A stretch of 64,000 nt of DNA, taken from Nageia nagi (taxonomy: Eukaryota > Pinophyta). The notes below the pieces were generated by a model. It saw only the letters and a program-made list of their open reading frames with translations, was not told the origin of the DNA and made no database searches. A program made the position numbers and the translations under genes. The stretch lies in assembly GCA_050084985.1 (NCBI GenBank), contig JBITNC010000002.1:248001-312000 (forward strand), in the 5' to 3' direction. Of the stretch, positions 1 to 11,574 are shown piece after piece (position 1 is the first letter of the stretch; each line of letters starts with the position of its first letter).

Positions 1-168
1 GGAAAATATTTTTCCTCCTCACTTACATGTATATTTTTCTTTGATTTTTAACTAATTAGGAATAATATACCAAAGTTATTAAAATAATAATGCATTATAT
101 GTTCTAACAGGTGCATGGTTTAAGGACCGAAAGAGACTATTATAGTCATGAATGATACCTATATATCC
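1..168. other. Flank, no gene seen
   Basis: AT-rich sequence left of the first retrotransposon. I see no coding frame or repeat in it. Its last bases run into the left target-site duplication of gypsy copy 1 (ATGGA, 169-173). Confidence 0.5.
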
Positions 169-173
169 ATGGA

Positions 174-572
174 TGTTAGGATCCCATATCCTAACATTTT
201 AGTGTTAGTATTAGTATTTTATTAAATTATTAGCCTATATTGTAAACCATAATATTGTGATTGTAAGCATGAGGCTTGATTTTGCATTACTATTAGGGTT
301 AGGTTAATTTATTACAAATAGATAGAAGTGTGTAGAGAAATGCATCTTGAAAATTATTTTTCACTTTTGGAGTTGTAAGGATGTAGCCCCCTCGAAGTGA
401 TCTATGATTCTATTACTATCCAATAAAATCCCATCCTTATCTGCTCTTTCGTGTTCTATTTATCAATGCATGCTCTATTATTTCCATAGATAATAATCAA
501 TTTCTTATTTTAAATCAATATTAAATTTATTTCTATAATATTTCCCTTTTTTATAATTATAGCATCATAACA
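174..572 (+). repeat. 5' LTR of gypsy copy 1
   Basis: Starts TGTTAGGATCCCA and ends CATCATAACA, so it has TG...CA termini. It aligns end to end with 5697-6095. The TATA motif seen in sister LTRs (TTATAAATAGATAG) is mutated to TTACAAATAGATAG here. A polyadenylation-like AATAAAATCC follows near 421. Confidence 0.95.
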
Positions 573-574
573 TC

Positions 575-586
575 TAGTATCAAAGC
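575..586 (+). promoter_or_regulatory. Primer-binding site (tRNA-iMet), degenerate
   Basis: TAGTATCAAAGC lies 2 bases after the LTR end. It matches the usual plant site TGGTATCAGAGC at 10 of 12 positions. In an active element the initiator tRNA primes minus-strand DNA synthesis here. Confidence 0.8.
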
Positions 587-1595
587 TCTTTCTAGGGCCA
601 TTTTGCTGTAAGAAAACAAAAAAATAATTCTTAGAGGTCTAAGCTAGAAACCCTATATTGGGGGTTTTAAAATATTCAAGAGGATCTATCATTTTTGGCT
701 AAGCACACTTACCCATAAAGTTGTGTGTGAAGTGAGGTGCAAAAACTCTACACCAATACCCAAGCCTTAGATAGAACCCTACAAGGAATTGGACTCCCTG
801 TACCAAAATGTATATTGAAGATTGATCCTTTGTAAATTGTAGTGCACTAGCAAGTGCCACTGGAAAGTTACTTATCATAAAAGCCATCTTTTTAGCCTCT
901 TTCCTTATGAAAGTTGGATAGGAGGGGTGTTTAGATAAGCCTATAGAGTAGATAATCCTTACCCTAGAATCATTTCTTCATAGAAAAAACCTTGATTTAG
1001 GAACTAGAATGTATGGCATGCAATTTTTTAGAGCCACCAAAAATAGCAATTTAGTGGTAGCAAAAACTTTAGAGCTAAATAACTAAAAATTTGCATTATT
1101 TGAGCAATTTTTAACAAAAGCAGATAGACCCACAGATGTAAAAAAAGAGTCTAAGAATTTGAAAATCATCATCAGGAGACCTAGCCCATTGTGATCATCT
1201 TTTCAAGCTGATCATTTTGATATATTACACGCGTATACTTTTTTGGGTATTTTCTAAAAATAGTAGTTTCCAAAAATATCAGCTTTAGAAATAGTAGTTT
1301 CTATAAATGGCACCTGAATAAGATCTCAAACAGCAACACAAGTTGATCCTACCATGAAGACATTTCAAACTAGGATCCAACAAATGGTAGATACACTCAC
1401 TAGTACATTTAGGGTAGAAATCCAATAAATACTGACCCAAATATAAACCTTTAATAGTAAATGTGATAGTGTTCAACTAAGTCTCAATCATACCAATAAT
1501 GCATCTAGTTCATAGCAATCAGGGTAGTTAAGAAATCCATAAGGGTATCATCACAACTTTTAGATCCAATAAGGTGGTTTCATTCTTCCCCACAC
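587..1595 (+). other. Untranslated leader of gypsy copy 1
   Basis: About 1 kb between the primer site and gag with no coding signal of its own. The same leader recurs in gypsy copy 2 (32148-33160) and inverted in gypsy copy 3 (about 58790-59793), so it is conserved family sequence and not a separate gene. Confidence 0.75.
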
Positions 1596-1599
1596 AGCA

Positions 1600-2235
1600 A
1601 AATTGGGTTTTCCTCAATTTGATGAAGATAATCCCATTGGTTGGATTTATAAGTTTGCACAGTATTTCCAATTGAACCAAATTCTAAAGGATTTGAAGGT
1701 GTGCATGGCAACTTTTCATTTACTCAACAACACATCCCACTCTTTCATGGGATGGATTTACTAAATAATTATTGATCCATTTTGGTTCCAGTGACTATGA
1801 AGATTTCACAAGGGCATTGACCAAGTTATGTCAAACTATAATAGTAAAATAATACCAAAATCAATTTGAGAAATTGGCTAATCACACAGAGGGTTTGAAT
1901 GATGCATTTTTCATAAGTTATTTTATCAATGGATTAAAGGAAGAAATTAAATTAGAGGTCAAAATATTTAATCCCAAAACTATGATAGATGCTATTGCTT
2001 TGGTAAAGCTTGTTGAAGATAAAGCTAATGCTCATCAATGGAATTTAAGACCCCCATTCACAAAAACACATAATATTTCCCCTTCCTCCAATAAAACAAG
2101 TGCCCCACCACCAAATTACATAATGGAAACTAAGAAGTTGACATGGGAGGAAATGGAAGAATGTTAAATGAAAGGCTTGTGCTATAATTGTGATGATAAA
2201 TTTGTTCATGGTCATTGTTGTACTCAACAATAGTT
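1600..2235 (+). pseudogene. Gypsy copy 1 gag remnant
   Basis: Broken capsid/nucleocapsid gene. A retrotransposon-gag segment beginning near the motif GFPQFDEDNPIGWIYKF is visible around 1604-1720. The frame shifts and continues as a readable block at 1874-2167. A zinc knuckle of the form C-x2-C ... H-G-H-x-C lies at about 2176-2220, directly after a stop. Compared with gypsy copy 2 at about 33318-33400, roughly 30 bases are missing near 1722-1760, which removes the conserved stretch around the LQWHQWY-type motif. The protein would have coated genomic RNA in the particle; no intact frame remains. Confidence 0.85.
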
Positions 2236-2643
2236 ATATTTGCTTGATGTTAATGCTCCTAGTGAGGAGGAATATGATGGTGCACCCAAAGAGGCTATAG
2301 AGGAAATTCTAGACGAGGAAGCCTTAATTATCTCTTACAATGCATTGGCAAAAATTACTATCCCTCAAACTATGAAGGTCAAAGGGTTTTTTAAAAAACA
2401 TTCTCTCATAATATTATTGGATTCAAGAAGTACACATAATTTCATTGATCCACGGGTGGCTAAGGCTGCTGACTGTTGCATCCACCCTACAAATAATTTT
2501 GAGGTTATGGTTGGTAATGGAGGAAAAATAGCATGTAAAGGCACATGTCATAATGTAAAATTGAGCATGGAACACTATACTTTGAAAAGTGACATGTATG
2601 CTCTACCACTTAGGGGATATGATATAGTTTTGGAGGTACAATA
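2236..2643 (+). pseudogene. Gypsy copy 1 protease domain remnant
   Basis: A 134-residue readable frame after gag. It holds the retropepsin-like active-site stretch LLDSRSTHNFIDP (about residues 54-66), where the catalytic D-S/T-G triad has become D-S-R. The downstream segment with VMVGNGGKI is typical of the plant gypsy aspartic protease. The frame ends in a stop before the reverse transcriptase. In an active element this enzyme cleaves the polyprotein; the lost glycine argues against activity. Confidence 0.85.
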
Positions 2644-2959
2644 GTTGAGGACTTTAGGCATCATGTAATGGAATTTTGTAGAGGTATGGATGAACCTCAG
2701 GATAGATGAATAAGAGCATACTCTTAAGGGATTATAGGGTGGATTTGTACAAATTGTGAGCTCACATCATATGGAAAAGATCCTACAAAAAATTGGAAAA
2801 GGGATGCTAGCACAGTTATACTCTTTATCAATCATCAAATCTAAAGTCATAAAGCCTAAGGATTTGTACCCCATCTTAAGTAAGCATTCAAGTACCTTTA
2901 AGGAACCAATAGGCTTACCACCCCAATGATCACATGATCATGCTATCCAGCTAGTGCTA

Positions 2960-3650
2960 GAAAGTCACTCACTAAACATTCATCCTTATTAGTATCCTCG
3001 TTTACAAAAAAATGAAATTGAAAAATTAGTTAAGAAACTCTTGGATGCAAGAGTAATCTAACCTAGCATAAGTCCATATTCTTCTCCAATTATATTAGTT
3101 TGTAAGAAATATGGTTCATGGCATATGTGTGTGGATTTTAGGGCCCTCAATAAAATTCAAATCAAGGATAAATTTTCCATCCTGATCATTGATGAATTAT
3201 TGGATGAACTACATGGGGCAAGATATTTTTCCAAGTTGGACCTATGATCTAGGTATCACCAAATCTACCTCAAGGAGGAGGATATACTAAAAATTACATT
3301 TCACACCCATGAGGGCCATTATGAATTTTTGGTCATGCCTTTTGGCCTCACAAATGCTCCATCCACATTTCAAAGTTTAATGAATCAAGTGTTTTGTCCA
3401 CTCCTTAGGAAGTTCATTTTAGTTTTCTTTGATGATATCTTGATCTATAGTAAGACATGGTAAGAACATGTGGCACATGTTGACCAAACCTTACAATTTT
3501 TTAAGGAACACTAACTATATGCAAAAAATCAAAATGTTCATTCGATAAGAGGGAAATTGACTACTTAGGCCATATTATATCCAAAGAGAGAGTTAATATG
3601 GATCCATAAAAGATTACTAACATGCAAAATTAGTATATTCCTACATCTTT
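2960..3650 (+). pseudogene. Gypsy copy 1 reverse transcriptase remnant
   Basis: Reverse transcriptase region in one main frame, interrupted by stops. Recognisable blocks in order are the [16 protein letters not shown]-like start motif near 3110-3155, the ARYFSKLDL block near 3219-3243 and the catalytic VFFDDIL box at 3422-3442, whose two aspartates are retained. The thumb region with the GHIIS-type motif follows near 3565. Several in-frame stops sit where related copies read Gln or Trp. The enzyme would have copied element RNA into DNA. Confidence 0.9.
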
Positions 3651-4262
3651 GAAAAGTCTTTGAGGATTCTTGGGGTTGACAAACTATTATAAGAAATTTG
3701 TAAAGAATTATGGCAAGATTGTAGCACCTCTAACCATGTTGTTGAAAAAGAATGTATTCTAATGGTCTCCTCAAGCTGAGGTAGTTTTCCTTAAGCTCAA
3801 GGAGGTGATGTGTACCACCTTGATATTAACAATGCTATATTTTTCTAAAACCTTTGTAATAGAAATTATGGAGTAGGAATCAGGGCAATATTGATGCAAG
3901 AGGGGTATCCCTTTGCATTTACTAATGGAGCACTCTTTGGTAAAAAATTGGGTAAATCCACTTATGAAAAAGAAATTTTTTGCATCATTCATGCAGTTCA
4001 ATGTTGGAGACCATATCTCATTGGTCACCATTTCATCATCCTCATAAATCATCACAGTTTGAAAGTTTTCATTGAGCAACACATTTTTATGCCTGAACAA
4101 CAAAAATGGGTGACCAAGCTATTAAGGTATGATTATGAGATATTATACTGTAAAGGTAAGGAGAATGTGGTTGCTAATGCTCTATCTAGAAATTTTGAAG
4201 ACCAAGTAGCACTGCAAGCTCTTTCATCTCCTATTCCTCAATGGTTGGATAAAGTTAAATAA
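3650..4262 (+). pseudogene. Gypsy copy 1 RNase H remnant
   Basis: The connection and RNase H region follow the reverse transcriptase. The last 123 residues are open (3891-4262) and contain YEKEIFCIIHAVQCWRPYL and the closing ANALSR motif typical of gypsy RNase H. This segment is deleted in gypsy copy 2. The N-terminal part is frameshifted near 3860-3890, so no intact domain exists. Confidence 0.85.
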
Positions 4263-4319
4263 GAGTGGGTAGAGGATAGCTCCATCCAAGAATTATTAAA
4301 ATAGATCACTCAAGACCCC

Positions 4320-5460
4320 ATGAGTAAACCACACCACACATGGCATGATGATATTTTGAGATTCAAAGGCCAAATTTTGTTACCATTTCCTTCAAAATGT
4401 AAATCAAAAATACTTTTTGAATTGCATTCCACACCTACATCAATACATAATGGATTTTTGAATACTTATAAGTGGGTGGAATCATCATTCTATTGGATAG
4501 GTATGCAATTGGATATCCAGTAGTTTGTGGTAGCTTATGATGTGTGTCATTGAAAAAAGGGTGAGATAGTGGGTACTCTAAGACTCCTTCAACCTCTTCC
4601 CATACCTACCCATACATGGACTAATATCTCAATGGATTTCATTGAATACCTTCCTAAATCAAGTGATAAATTAGTTATTCTAGTGGTGGTTGATCAGTTA
4701 TCCAAATATGCTCATTTTGGTTCATTGGCTCACCCCTACAAAGCAATGATAGTGGCATAATTATTCCTAGATACAATTTTCAAACTACATAGCATGCTAG
4801 AGATGATTGTCAGTGATTGTGATTCCACTTTTACAAGCCATTTTTGGCAAGAGCTTTTTAAGCTCCAAGGTACCCAACTAAACATCAGCTCAACATATCA
4901 CCTACAAACTAATGGTTAGAATGAAATTATCAATAAATGTTTGGAAACATATTTATATTGTTTTTCTTTAGCATAACTTGTGCATTGGGTATGATGGCTT
5001 TGCTTAGCTAAGTGGTGGTATAATACATCTTATCATTCTACTAGCAAGATGACCCCCTATGAAGTAGTGTATGGTCAAGCTCCACCAATAATCACCTTGT
5101 ATGTTGTAGGTACCAGTAAAGTTCAAGAAGTTGAATTAGCTTTAGTTACTCAGGATAATATTCTTTATTTGCTCAAGGATAACCTTAGGATAGCCCAACA
5201 TCATATGAAACAACAAGCTGATTAGCAACATGTTGAAAGGGAGTTCCAAGTAGATGACATGGTCTTTATGAGGCTGCAACCTTATCATTAGAAATCCTTA
5301 AAAGTTAAAGGCCCTCAAAAATTGGCCCCAAAGTTTTATGGTCCTTACAAGGTGTTACAACACATTGGCATAGCTACATACAAACTAAAGCTTCTTGCTT
5401 CTTCCAAAATTCACCAAGTGTTTCATGTCTCTTATCTCAAGAAAGTGGTTGGATCGAAGG
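4320..5460 (+). pseudogene. Gypsy copy 1 integrase remnant
   Basis: Integrase follows RNase H. The N-terminal zinc-binding part (4320-4560) keeps the histidines around ELHSTPTSIHNGF, but the first cysteine of the C-x2-C pair reads as Tyr (AYDVCH). The catalytic core begins at 4569 with SMDFIEYLP (first Asp). The second Asp lies near 4815 (VSDCDSTF) and the region of the catalytic Glu near 4915-4935. A C-terminal segment near 5325-5430 carries the PYKVLQHIG-type motif of gypsy integrases. Stops and shifts occur throughout. Integrase would have inserted the cDNA into the genome. Confidence 0.85.
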
Positions 5461-5499
5461 TTTAGGTTCAAACATATTTACTTGAGTTAGCAAAGGATA

Positions 5500-5680
5500 G
5501 ATAAATGGTAGTTGTACTTGAGGTAGTTCTAGATCAACATTCATTATAGCTTTCTAATTGCTCCATCACAAAAGTCCTTGTGTAGTAGCAAAGCATGGCA
5601 TGAGAAGATGCAACATGGGAAATGCTTCATCAACTATAGCAACAATTTCTACACTTCAAGCTTTGAGGACAAAGCTTCAT
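5500..5680 (+). pseudogene. Chromodomain-like integrase tail of gypsy copy 1
   Basis: Reading through stops, the end of the polyprotein shows a VVLDQHS...ITKVLV...EDATWE...FHLEDKA-like pattern, which matches the chromodomain tail of plant chromoviruses, where it steers insertion to marked chromatin. The segment is damaged and the assignment rests on pattern recognition. The same segment occurs in gypsy copy 2 near 36660-36820. Confidence 0.6.
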
Positions 5681-5683
5681 CCC

Positions 5684-5694
5684 AAGAGGGGTGG
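5684..5694 (+). promoter_or_regulatory. Polypurine tract of gypsy copy 1
   Basis: The purine-rich run AAGAGGGGTGG lies 2 bases before the 3' LTR, where plus-strand DNA synthesis is primed. The same tract precedes the 3' LTR of gypsy copy 2. Confidence 0.8.
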
Positions 5695-5696
5695 TA

Positions 5697-6095
5697 TCTT
5701 AGGATCCCACATCTTAACATTTTAGTGTTAGTATTAGTATTTTATTAAATTGTCAACCTATATTGTAAACCATAATATTGTGATTGTAAGGGTGGGGCTC
5801 AATTTTGCATTACTATTAGGGTTAGGGTTAGTTTATTATAAATAGATAGAAGTGTGTGGAGAAACACATTTTGAACATTATTTTTCACTTTTGTAGTTGT
5901 AAGGAGGTAGCCCCCTCGAAGTGACCTATGATTTTATTACTATTCAGTAAAATACTATTCTTGTCTACTATTTTGTGTTCTATTTATCAATGGATGCTTT
6001 GCTATTTCCATATATGATTATCATTTTTCTATTTTAAATTGATATTTATTTCATTTTTGCAATATTTCCCTTTTTATAATTGTAGCATCGTAACA
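5697..6095 (+). repeat. 3' LTR of gypsy copy 1
   Basis: Partner of 174-572, about 87% identical by eye. The first bases read TCTTAGG instead of TGTTAGG; the end is intact (ATCGTAACA). It keeps a TATA-like TATAAATAG near 5838 and is followed by the right ATGGA duplication. Confidence 0.95.
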
Positions 6096-6100
6096 ATGGA

Positions 6101-6544
6101 TTATCCCTAGAAGTTATTCTCCCTTCAAAAGAAGCTCCTTCTCGCCATGAGGAGGAAACTCTTAGACCTTTCAAATAAGCCCAAATGCCCCTAAGGAAGC
6201 CCCATTAGTTTCCAAAGATCCCTATCTTTGCCTTGATCCATTACAAATATATGGTCATCTGCTAATATTTAAGCCTAAAATATTTTTCTTCTACCCATCT
6301 AACTTAAAATTGCCTGTATTTTTTTAAGAGGTGATTTTTTCCCACCATCTTTTGATTGATGGTGGTGGAGGGTTAAAAACCCCCATAAAATCCACCATCA
6401 AAATCACATATAGTGGTGGTTTATGCATGTCACATAGAACTCACCTCAAATTAGTCATCGTCAAAGGCCTCTTTTGCTCTAGTGCAAAGTCAAAGGATGG
6501 AAAAAAATCTCAAGAGAATTTAAGGCATTCAAATATCATGTATT
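6101..6544. other. Spacer between gypsy copy 1 and copia A1
   Basis: 444 bp without a credible gene. It contains one clear inverted repeat (6342-6365) and several GGTGGT/ACCACC and CCCCC motifs. A short open frame here overlaps the hairpin and looks incidental. Confidence 0.5.
6342..6365. repeat. Hairpin, 8-bp stem
   Basis: CCACCATC at 6342-6349 and GATGGTGG at 6358-6365 are perfect inverted repeats around an 8-base loop. A further ccaccatc copy lies at 6392-6399. This may be the core of an old foldback or MITE-like element, but no target duplication is visible. Confidence 0.6.
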
Positions 6545-6549
6545 CAATA

Positions 6550-7047
6550 TGTTGGAATGTATAATTCATTATTATAAAGGTTTTATAATAATCTTCTATG
6601 TAAGTTCACTAATACTTAAGGGTATCATTTGATACCTTAAGTATTTAAGTGAATATAATAATGTAACTTGTCCTACACTTCCTATCATGAGCATGCCCTT
6701 AGGTAAAAGGATGTGCATGTCATGCTTTTGTACATTGGGTAAAAGGGTGATCCAAAGAGGGATTTTGGCCTATAAATATAAGGCTCCTTCTTTGGATCAT
6801 ACACCAATTTGTGGAGTAAAGCCATGCTATAGGATAGGGTTTAGGAGATGAGTTAGGAGAATCGTAAGAGATTCATGTTTGTGAATGAAGTGAGATCTAG
6901 TTAGTGGATGTACTCTTAGTTGGAGGAACCACTTACATCTTGTGTTATCTTTATGAGATTGTTTTGTGAGTTTTTTAGATATGTATTGTGAGCTTTCAAG
7001 AGATCTTGGTTGTTTAAGATTATATTAGTTATAGTGCAAATCCTTCA
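6550..7047 (+). repeat. 5' LTR of copia A1
   Basis: Starts TGTTGGAATGTATAA and ends GCAAATCCTTCA. A TATA box (TATAAATATA) at 6771-6780 is the likely core promoter of the element. Confidence 0.95.
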
Positions 7048-7049
7048 TT

Positions 7050-7062
7050 TGGTATCAGAGCT
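7050..7062 (+). promoter_or_regulatory. Primer-binding site (tRNA-iMet) of copia A1
   Basis: TGGTATCAGAGCT lies 2 bases after the LTR. It is an exact match to the usual plant initiator-Met primer site. Confidence 0.95.
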
Positions 7063-9980
7063 AAGTGTGGAACCTCTTATTCAACATCTTAGTGATCTTC
7101 ATTCCTCATCCTACTCTTCATTAGTGAGGTAAAATACTTGAAGGTATAATTTTTTTCTTCAAGTTTATTTTTTTTCTCTCATGAGTTACTAACATTGTCT
7201 ATATGTTACCATTAGTGAGAAAAATTTACTTACAAATATATTGTTATTGTACCTTTCTTTCATTTAGTGAGTTACAATTTATTTTTGACAAAATTGTACC
7301 TAAAATATAACAACAAAAGAACTTTTAGTTTGGATAAATTAGATTTATAGCTTATTCTATATTAGATTGGTTGTATACACTTTTGTAAATATAATTTTTT
7401 TCTTTACATTTATTTACTGTATTTAGGCACCATTTATTTGAACAATTATTTTTACAAAAAAAAATTACCAAAAATATTTTCAATGTAAAGAAAAAAATAG
7501 TAAATATTTTGTACTGTAAGGTGGGGGTCTAAATTTTTCTTAAAAATTATGGGAAGCCCTTCTAAAATTTAGTGAAATTAAGTTTTTCTTTCTATAGTCC
7601 TCTGCTGCAACCTACTACACTCTCCACTCTCTATGTGGAATAAAAAAAAGAGGGCACTCTCTGCACGGCTTGACTCTAGCAATGGATGCTGGTGCACAGG
7701 AGCATCCTTCTTTACCCAACACTCCATAGCATTGATATCAGGGTTATACCTCCCTTCTCTCTCTATTAAACATGCTATTTGATATGCTTATTTCCTATCA
7801 CTCTCTAACCCTCATTGATGTTGCTATGTGCATTTCTTGTGATGCCCTCAACCTCTTTCTTGGCCAACTAGACCCTTATTCTGATAGTTTCTAATATAAA
7901 AGGGAGGGATTATGAGAAGGAAAGGATAATATGTATGTGTAGCATGCTACACCTTTCAACCCCTTTGAGTCTCCTCTTCTTACATTCTCTATCTTGCCTG
8001 TCTCTCAACCATTCTCCTTCATTCACCTTTGGTCTGGCTCTCCTATCGTTCTCCTTATTGGCATGTTGTTCTCACGTATGCTTGTACCTACCGACTAAGC
8101 TCACTCATGCTCTCCATATTCTTCATGACCTCTTTTCAGTGCTGCTAGGTCTCTTTTTTTGCATGTTCATATACCCTTCCTGTATAAGCCAAATAATTCC
8201 TTGTAAACCATGGCCTCTCTTGGCCTCTTCCTCCCCATCTCTATATCTAAGCCAAATAGGGAGAAGTCAATTTTTTTTCTTCTCGCCTCTTTTCTTTTGG
8301 GGTTTCTTTCAAGTAAATTTAATGTTTTTTTTACCAACCTTATTTAAATGCAATTTTTTTTAGTGTGTACTTAGAATTCTTAGACAAAAATTTGCATTAA
8401 ATGTAATTCCTTTTTTACATGCCTTCCTCCCCCAAATTGTGTACTCTTCATTAAATTCTCACAGGTTTAATGATGAGAATTTTACTTGTTTAAATGGATA
8501 AATTTATTATGAAGTACACAAGTTAAATACTTACTCATCATGTTTTTTTCTTTGAATAAAGAAATATTTTTAAAGCATAAGGTAATTTTTTAGGCTTTAA
8601 TTCTCTATAGTTAAAAGAGAATTTTTTTATTTCTCTCTAAAAGTTAAATGAAAAGTTGTTATGCCTAGAAGTAACAATTGCATATGCCAAACATAGATTT
8701 TTACTTAGATATTTTTGAAGGTAATTTTTTAAACAAATTTAGAGGTAATTTCTTTTCATACCTACTATTAAAATTTTGCCTTGAACAAAATTTTTAAGCA
8801 ATCTTCTTAGTGCTTATAAATTTGGTAATTTTTTCAAATTACAAAGAGCAATAGTGGTAATTTTTCTTTCATGATTACTTATGATAGAATATGTAATTTT
8901 CTTTATATTATACTAAGCATTTATTGAAGGGATCATTTTTTTTAAGTAAAAAGGGGAAGTATTTATGAGTTTCTTTACTTAAATTTTTAGATTCTTTATG
9001 CTTAGAATGGATGTTTATCATTTAGAAGCTTTTATGCCTCTCAAAAAATTAAATGAAAATGATGCATGATTATTTCTTATATAAATTATGGAAATGATGC
9101 TTTCCTCTCTAAGTATTTATCTTTTGATAAAATTTTGCATGCAAAGTTAAGAATGGACTTGTGCAAATTATGGACTTATGTAAAGATGTCCTTTAGGGGT
9201 TAGTAAACAAAACCCATTAGACTTTTAAGGTTTTAAATTTTGAATGGATGATCTTTTATGCATTTTACTTCATGTTTTGCACTTTTGCTTTATTTACTTT
9301 TGCAAAAATCTCAAACATTGAATTTGAACAACCCTTAAAATGAACACATCCACATGTACATTTTGCAACATGACTTATTTAGGGAGCCATGAGGTGAGGA
9401 TAGGTGAAATGGAGCCTTTAAGTATGGTGATCCAAGTGGTGAAAAGTTTGTACTTCTCAATTGCCCCTAGGTCCTCTGTTGGTATGGATATAACTTCAAT
9501 AGGTGGATAGGCATGTGTGTAGTGATACCATATGTTTGAATGTCCATTTAAGGATTATCTTGATAACCTAGGAGGATAACTTGAAACCTAATCAAGATTA
9601 ATAATTTGGCTGATCCAATAAATTTCATAACCTTAGAAAATAGTAGGTACTTCTCCTTATAAGAAAGTATAATACTGACCAAGGTAAACTGGTTTAGGAT
9701 TGGTAGTAGTTGGGCTCCTCTTATGTGGGCATCTAGGTGAACGCCTAATTTTTAGATAAGAAAACAAACCTTAATAATGTCACTCTACATCTACAGTTCT
9801 TAAGATGAGAAATGTATTTGGGTACATGGATTATTATTTGAGTTGTAAAACATTTGCACTAGTGAAACAAATCATGCATGTCTTTTGTGTTAAAATTAAC
9901 ATGTATTTTTTACTTGGTTAAAACTTAACATGTAATGTTTTTAATTACATGCTTATTATTTTTCACATTCTTGTGTAGCA
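7063..9980 (+). other. Long leader of copia A1
   Basis: About 2.9 kb between primer site and gag. 7900-8360 is very rich in C and T and happens to be open for 142 codons (7935-8363), but the product is low-complexity Leu/Ser/Phe with no family I know. The part near 9370-9600 matches copia A2's leader (about 50940-51180, inverted), so that block is family sequence. The LTR-proximal part differs from copia A2. Confidence 0.7.
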
Positions 9981-9981
9981 A

Positions 9982-10990
9982 ATGGGAGAATCCTTTTTAC
10001 CCAAACAAATTCTTGATGATTCCAATTTTGGTATTTAGGAACCTTGAATGAGAACTGAATTGCAAGTAAGAAAGCTTTGGTAAATAGTGAATGAGAACCT
10101 TGTACCTCATATAGATGAAAAGTCACTAGAGGCTTAAAACATTAATAATGAGTTGGCAACCTCTATGATATTTCATGCAATTTCAGATGATATGCTTTTG
10201 ATGATTTCCTCTTCAACCTTGGAAAAGAAAGCTTGGGATAAGCTTAAGCAAATCTACCTTGGTTCAAAGTTTTCAAGAAGGTTTAATATTCTCCAAAAGT
10301 TGCTTCAATCTCATCAAAGGAAAGATGAAAATGTGGCTATCTACTTAAATAAAATTATTGACCTAAAGATCCAACTTGTTGCTTATAGGTGAAATTAGAT
10401 CAATGATGAGTTCATGGTCTTTATCATTCTTCAAAGCTTTTCTTCAAATTTTGAAAACTTTGTGATGGTTATGAAAAGAAGGCTTGATGATGAAGAAGAA
10501 GTCTTCTCCCTTGAGAAATTTTCTAGGCTCCTCTTGAAGCATGAGAAAACTCTTAACAAAAAGGTGTTGATTTATTCTCCTAAGGATAATATCATTGCTC
10601 TTGGAGCAACCAAAACTCCATTCGAAAAGAATTTCAACCATCAAAAGAAATCTTATCATTTTTTCTCTAAAAGGTTTGAGAAAAGAGGTAATGGCTACAA
10701 TAGCAGTAGGAAAAATGGCAACATTGGCTACAACAGGAACAACAACAAAAACAATAGAAATAATGACAACAACAACCATTTCAAGCAAAGATATGGAAAA
10801 GGTAAAGCAAACAATCCATATCTTAAGAAAATTTTTGATGGTAATTGTAACTATTATGGTATCCAAGGTCATAAAGAAGTTGATTTCTATAAAAATAAAA
10901 GAGAATAAAAGAACAAAAGTAATGGACATGTAAAGAACTTCAAAGGAAAGAAGAATATTCAAGCTAGTTTTGCTACAATGCTCTAAATCA
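9982..10990 (+). pseudogene. Copia A1 gag remnant
   Basis: The probable original start is the ATG at 9982, since the aligned start in copia A2 is the ATG at 50649 on the other strand. Stops interrupt 10030-10150. Two open blocks follow, 10153-10392 and 10414-10908. They contain the copia gag motif WDKLKQIYLGSKFSRRFNIL and the conserved LLLKHEKTLNKK segment, then an Asn/Lys-rich linker. The expected CCHC knuckle has degenerated to CNYYGIQGHKEVDF, having lost its second and last cysteines. The product would have packaged element RNA. Confidence 0.9.
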
Positions 10991-10999
10991 TGTCTCATA

Positions 11000-11570
11000 C
11001 TTTTTCTTTGGATTGGATTATTAACTTTGATTACACTAATCACCTATATTTTGAAAGGGAAAAGTTTGAGAACTTTTAAAAGTATAGAAAATATGTGGTT
11101 GTGATAAGTGATAACTCTACCCTTCAAATCTAAGGAATTGGGAGTGTGTGGATTCACGGGAAGGTTCTTGATAATGTGCTTTATATTCCTAAGCTTAGGA
11201 TGAACCTTCTATCCATGATCCAAGTTTCTAGAAAAGGGTACTATGAGTTCAACTCTCAATCTTGGTGCATTAAGAAAGGACTTACCATGTTGGTTAAAGG
11301 ATCAATGAAAGATGATCTCTACATTATGGATCAAGTTCCATCAAAGATGTGTCTTGCTTCAAGTGTGTGTTCTAGAGGCAATATTTGGCACAAATATTTA
11401 GGACACCTTAACCACAAGAGTATTCAAGTCATGAAAGACTAAGAACTTATGGAAGGTTTTTCTTCAATTTCTCTTTTAGTTTGTCTATGTAAGAAGTGCA
11501 TTCTTAGAAATATTCATAGATAAAAATTTAAAAAAGATAAGGCAACAAGAGCATCTCAACCTCTTCAACT
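11000..11570 (+). pseudogene. Copia A1 protease and GAG-pre-integrase remnant
   Basis: The protease active-site region reads NFDYTNHLYF near 11025-11055, where copia proteases have D-S-G/A, so the catalytic site is gone. An open block at 11146-11442 carries VLYIPKLRMNLLSMIQVSR and the GAG-pre-integrase motif WHKYLGHLNHKSIQ, part of the zinc-binding start of integrase. Stops flank it. Confidence 0.85.
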
Positions 11571-11574
11571 TGTG

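Larger units (their letters stand above)
174..6095 (+). mobile_element. Gypsy copy 1: complete but dead Ty3/gypsy retrotransposon
   Basis: The element has 399-bp direct LTRs (174-572 and 5697-6095) flanked by a perfect 5-bp target duplication, ATGGA, at 169-173 and 6096-6100. A degenerate initiator-Met primer site follows the 5' LTR and a purine tract precedes the 3' LTR. Between them lie gag, protease, reverse transcriptase, RNase H and integrase in the Ty3/gypsy order, then a C-terminal chromodomain-like tail, which points to the chromovirus branch. Every domain is broken by stops and frameshifts. The LTRs differ at roughly one base in eight by eye, so the insertion is old. Two relatives, gypsy copies 2 and 3, lie further right. 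Confidence 0.95.

Noticed and set aside
7935-8363. 142-codon open frame in the copia A1 leader
   Set aside because: It lies in a C/T-rich stretch that yields low-complexity Leu/Ser/Phe sequence; no known motif and no counterpart in copia A2.
10444-11043. 199-codon minus-strand frame
   Set aside because: It is the antisense shadow of copia A1 gag, whose sense-strand motifs are clear.
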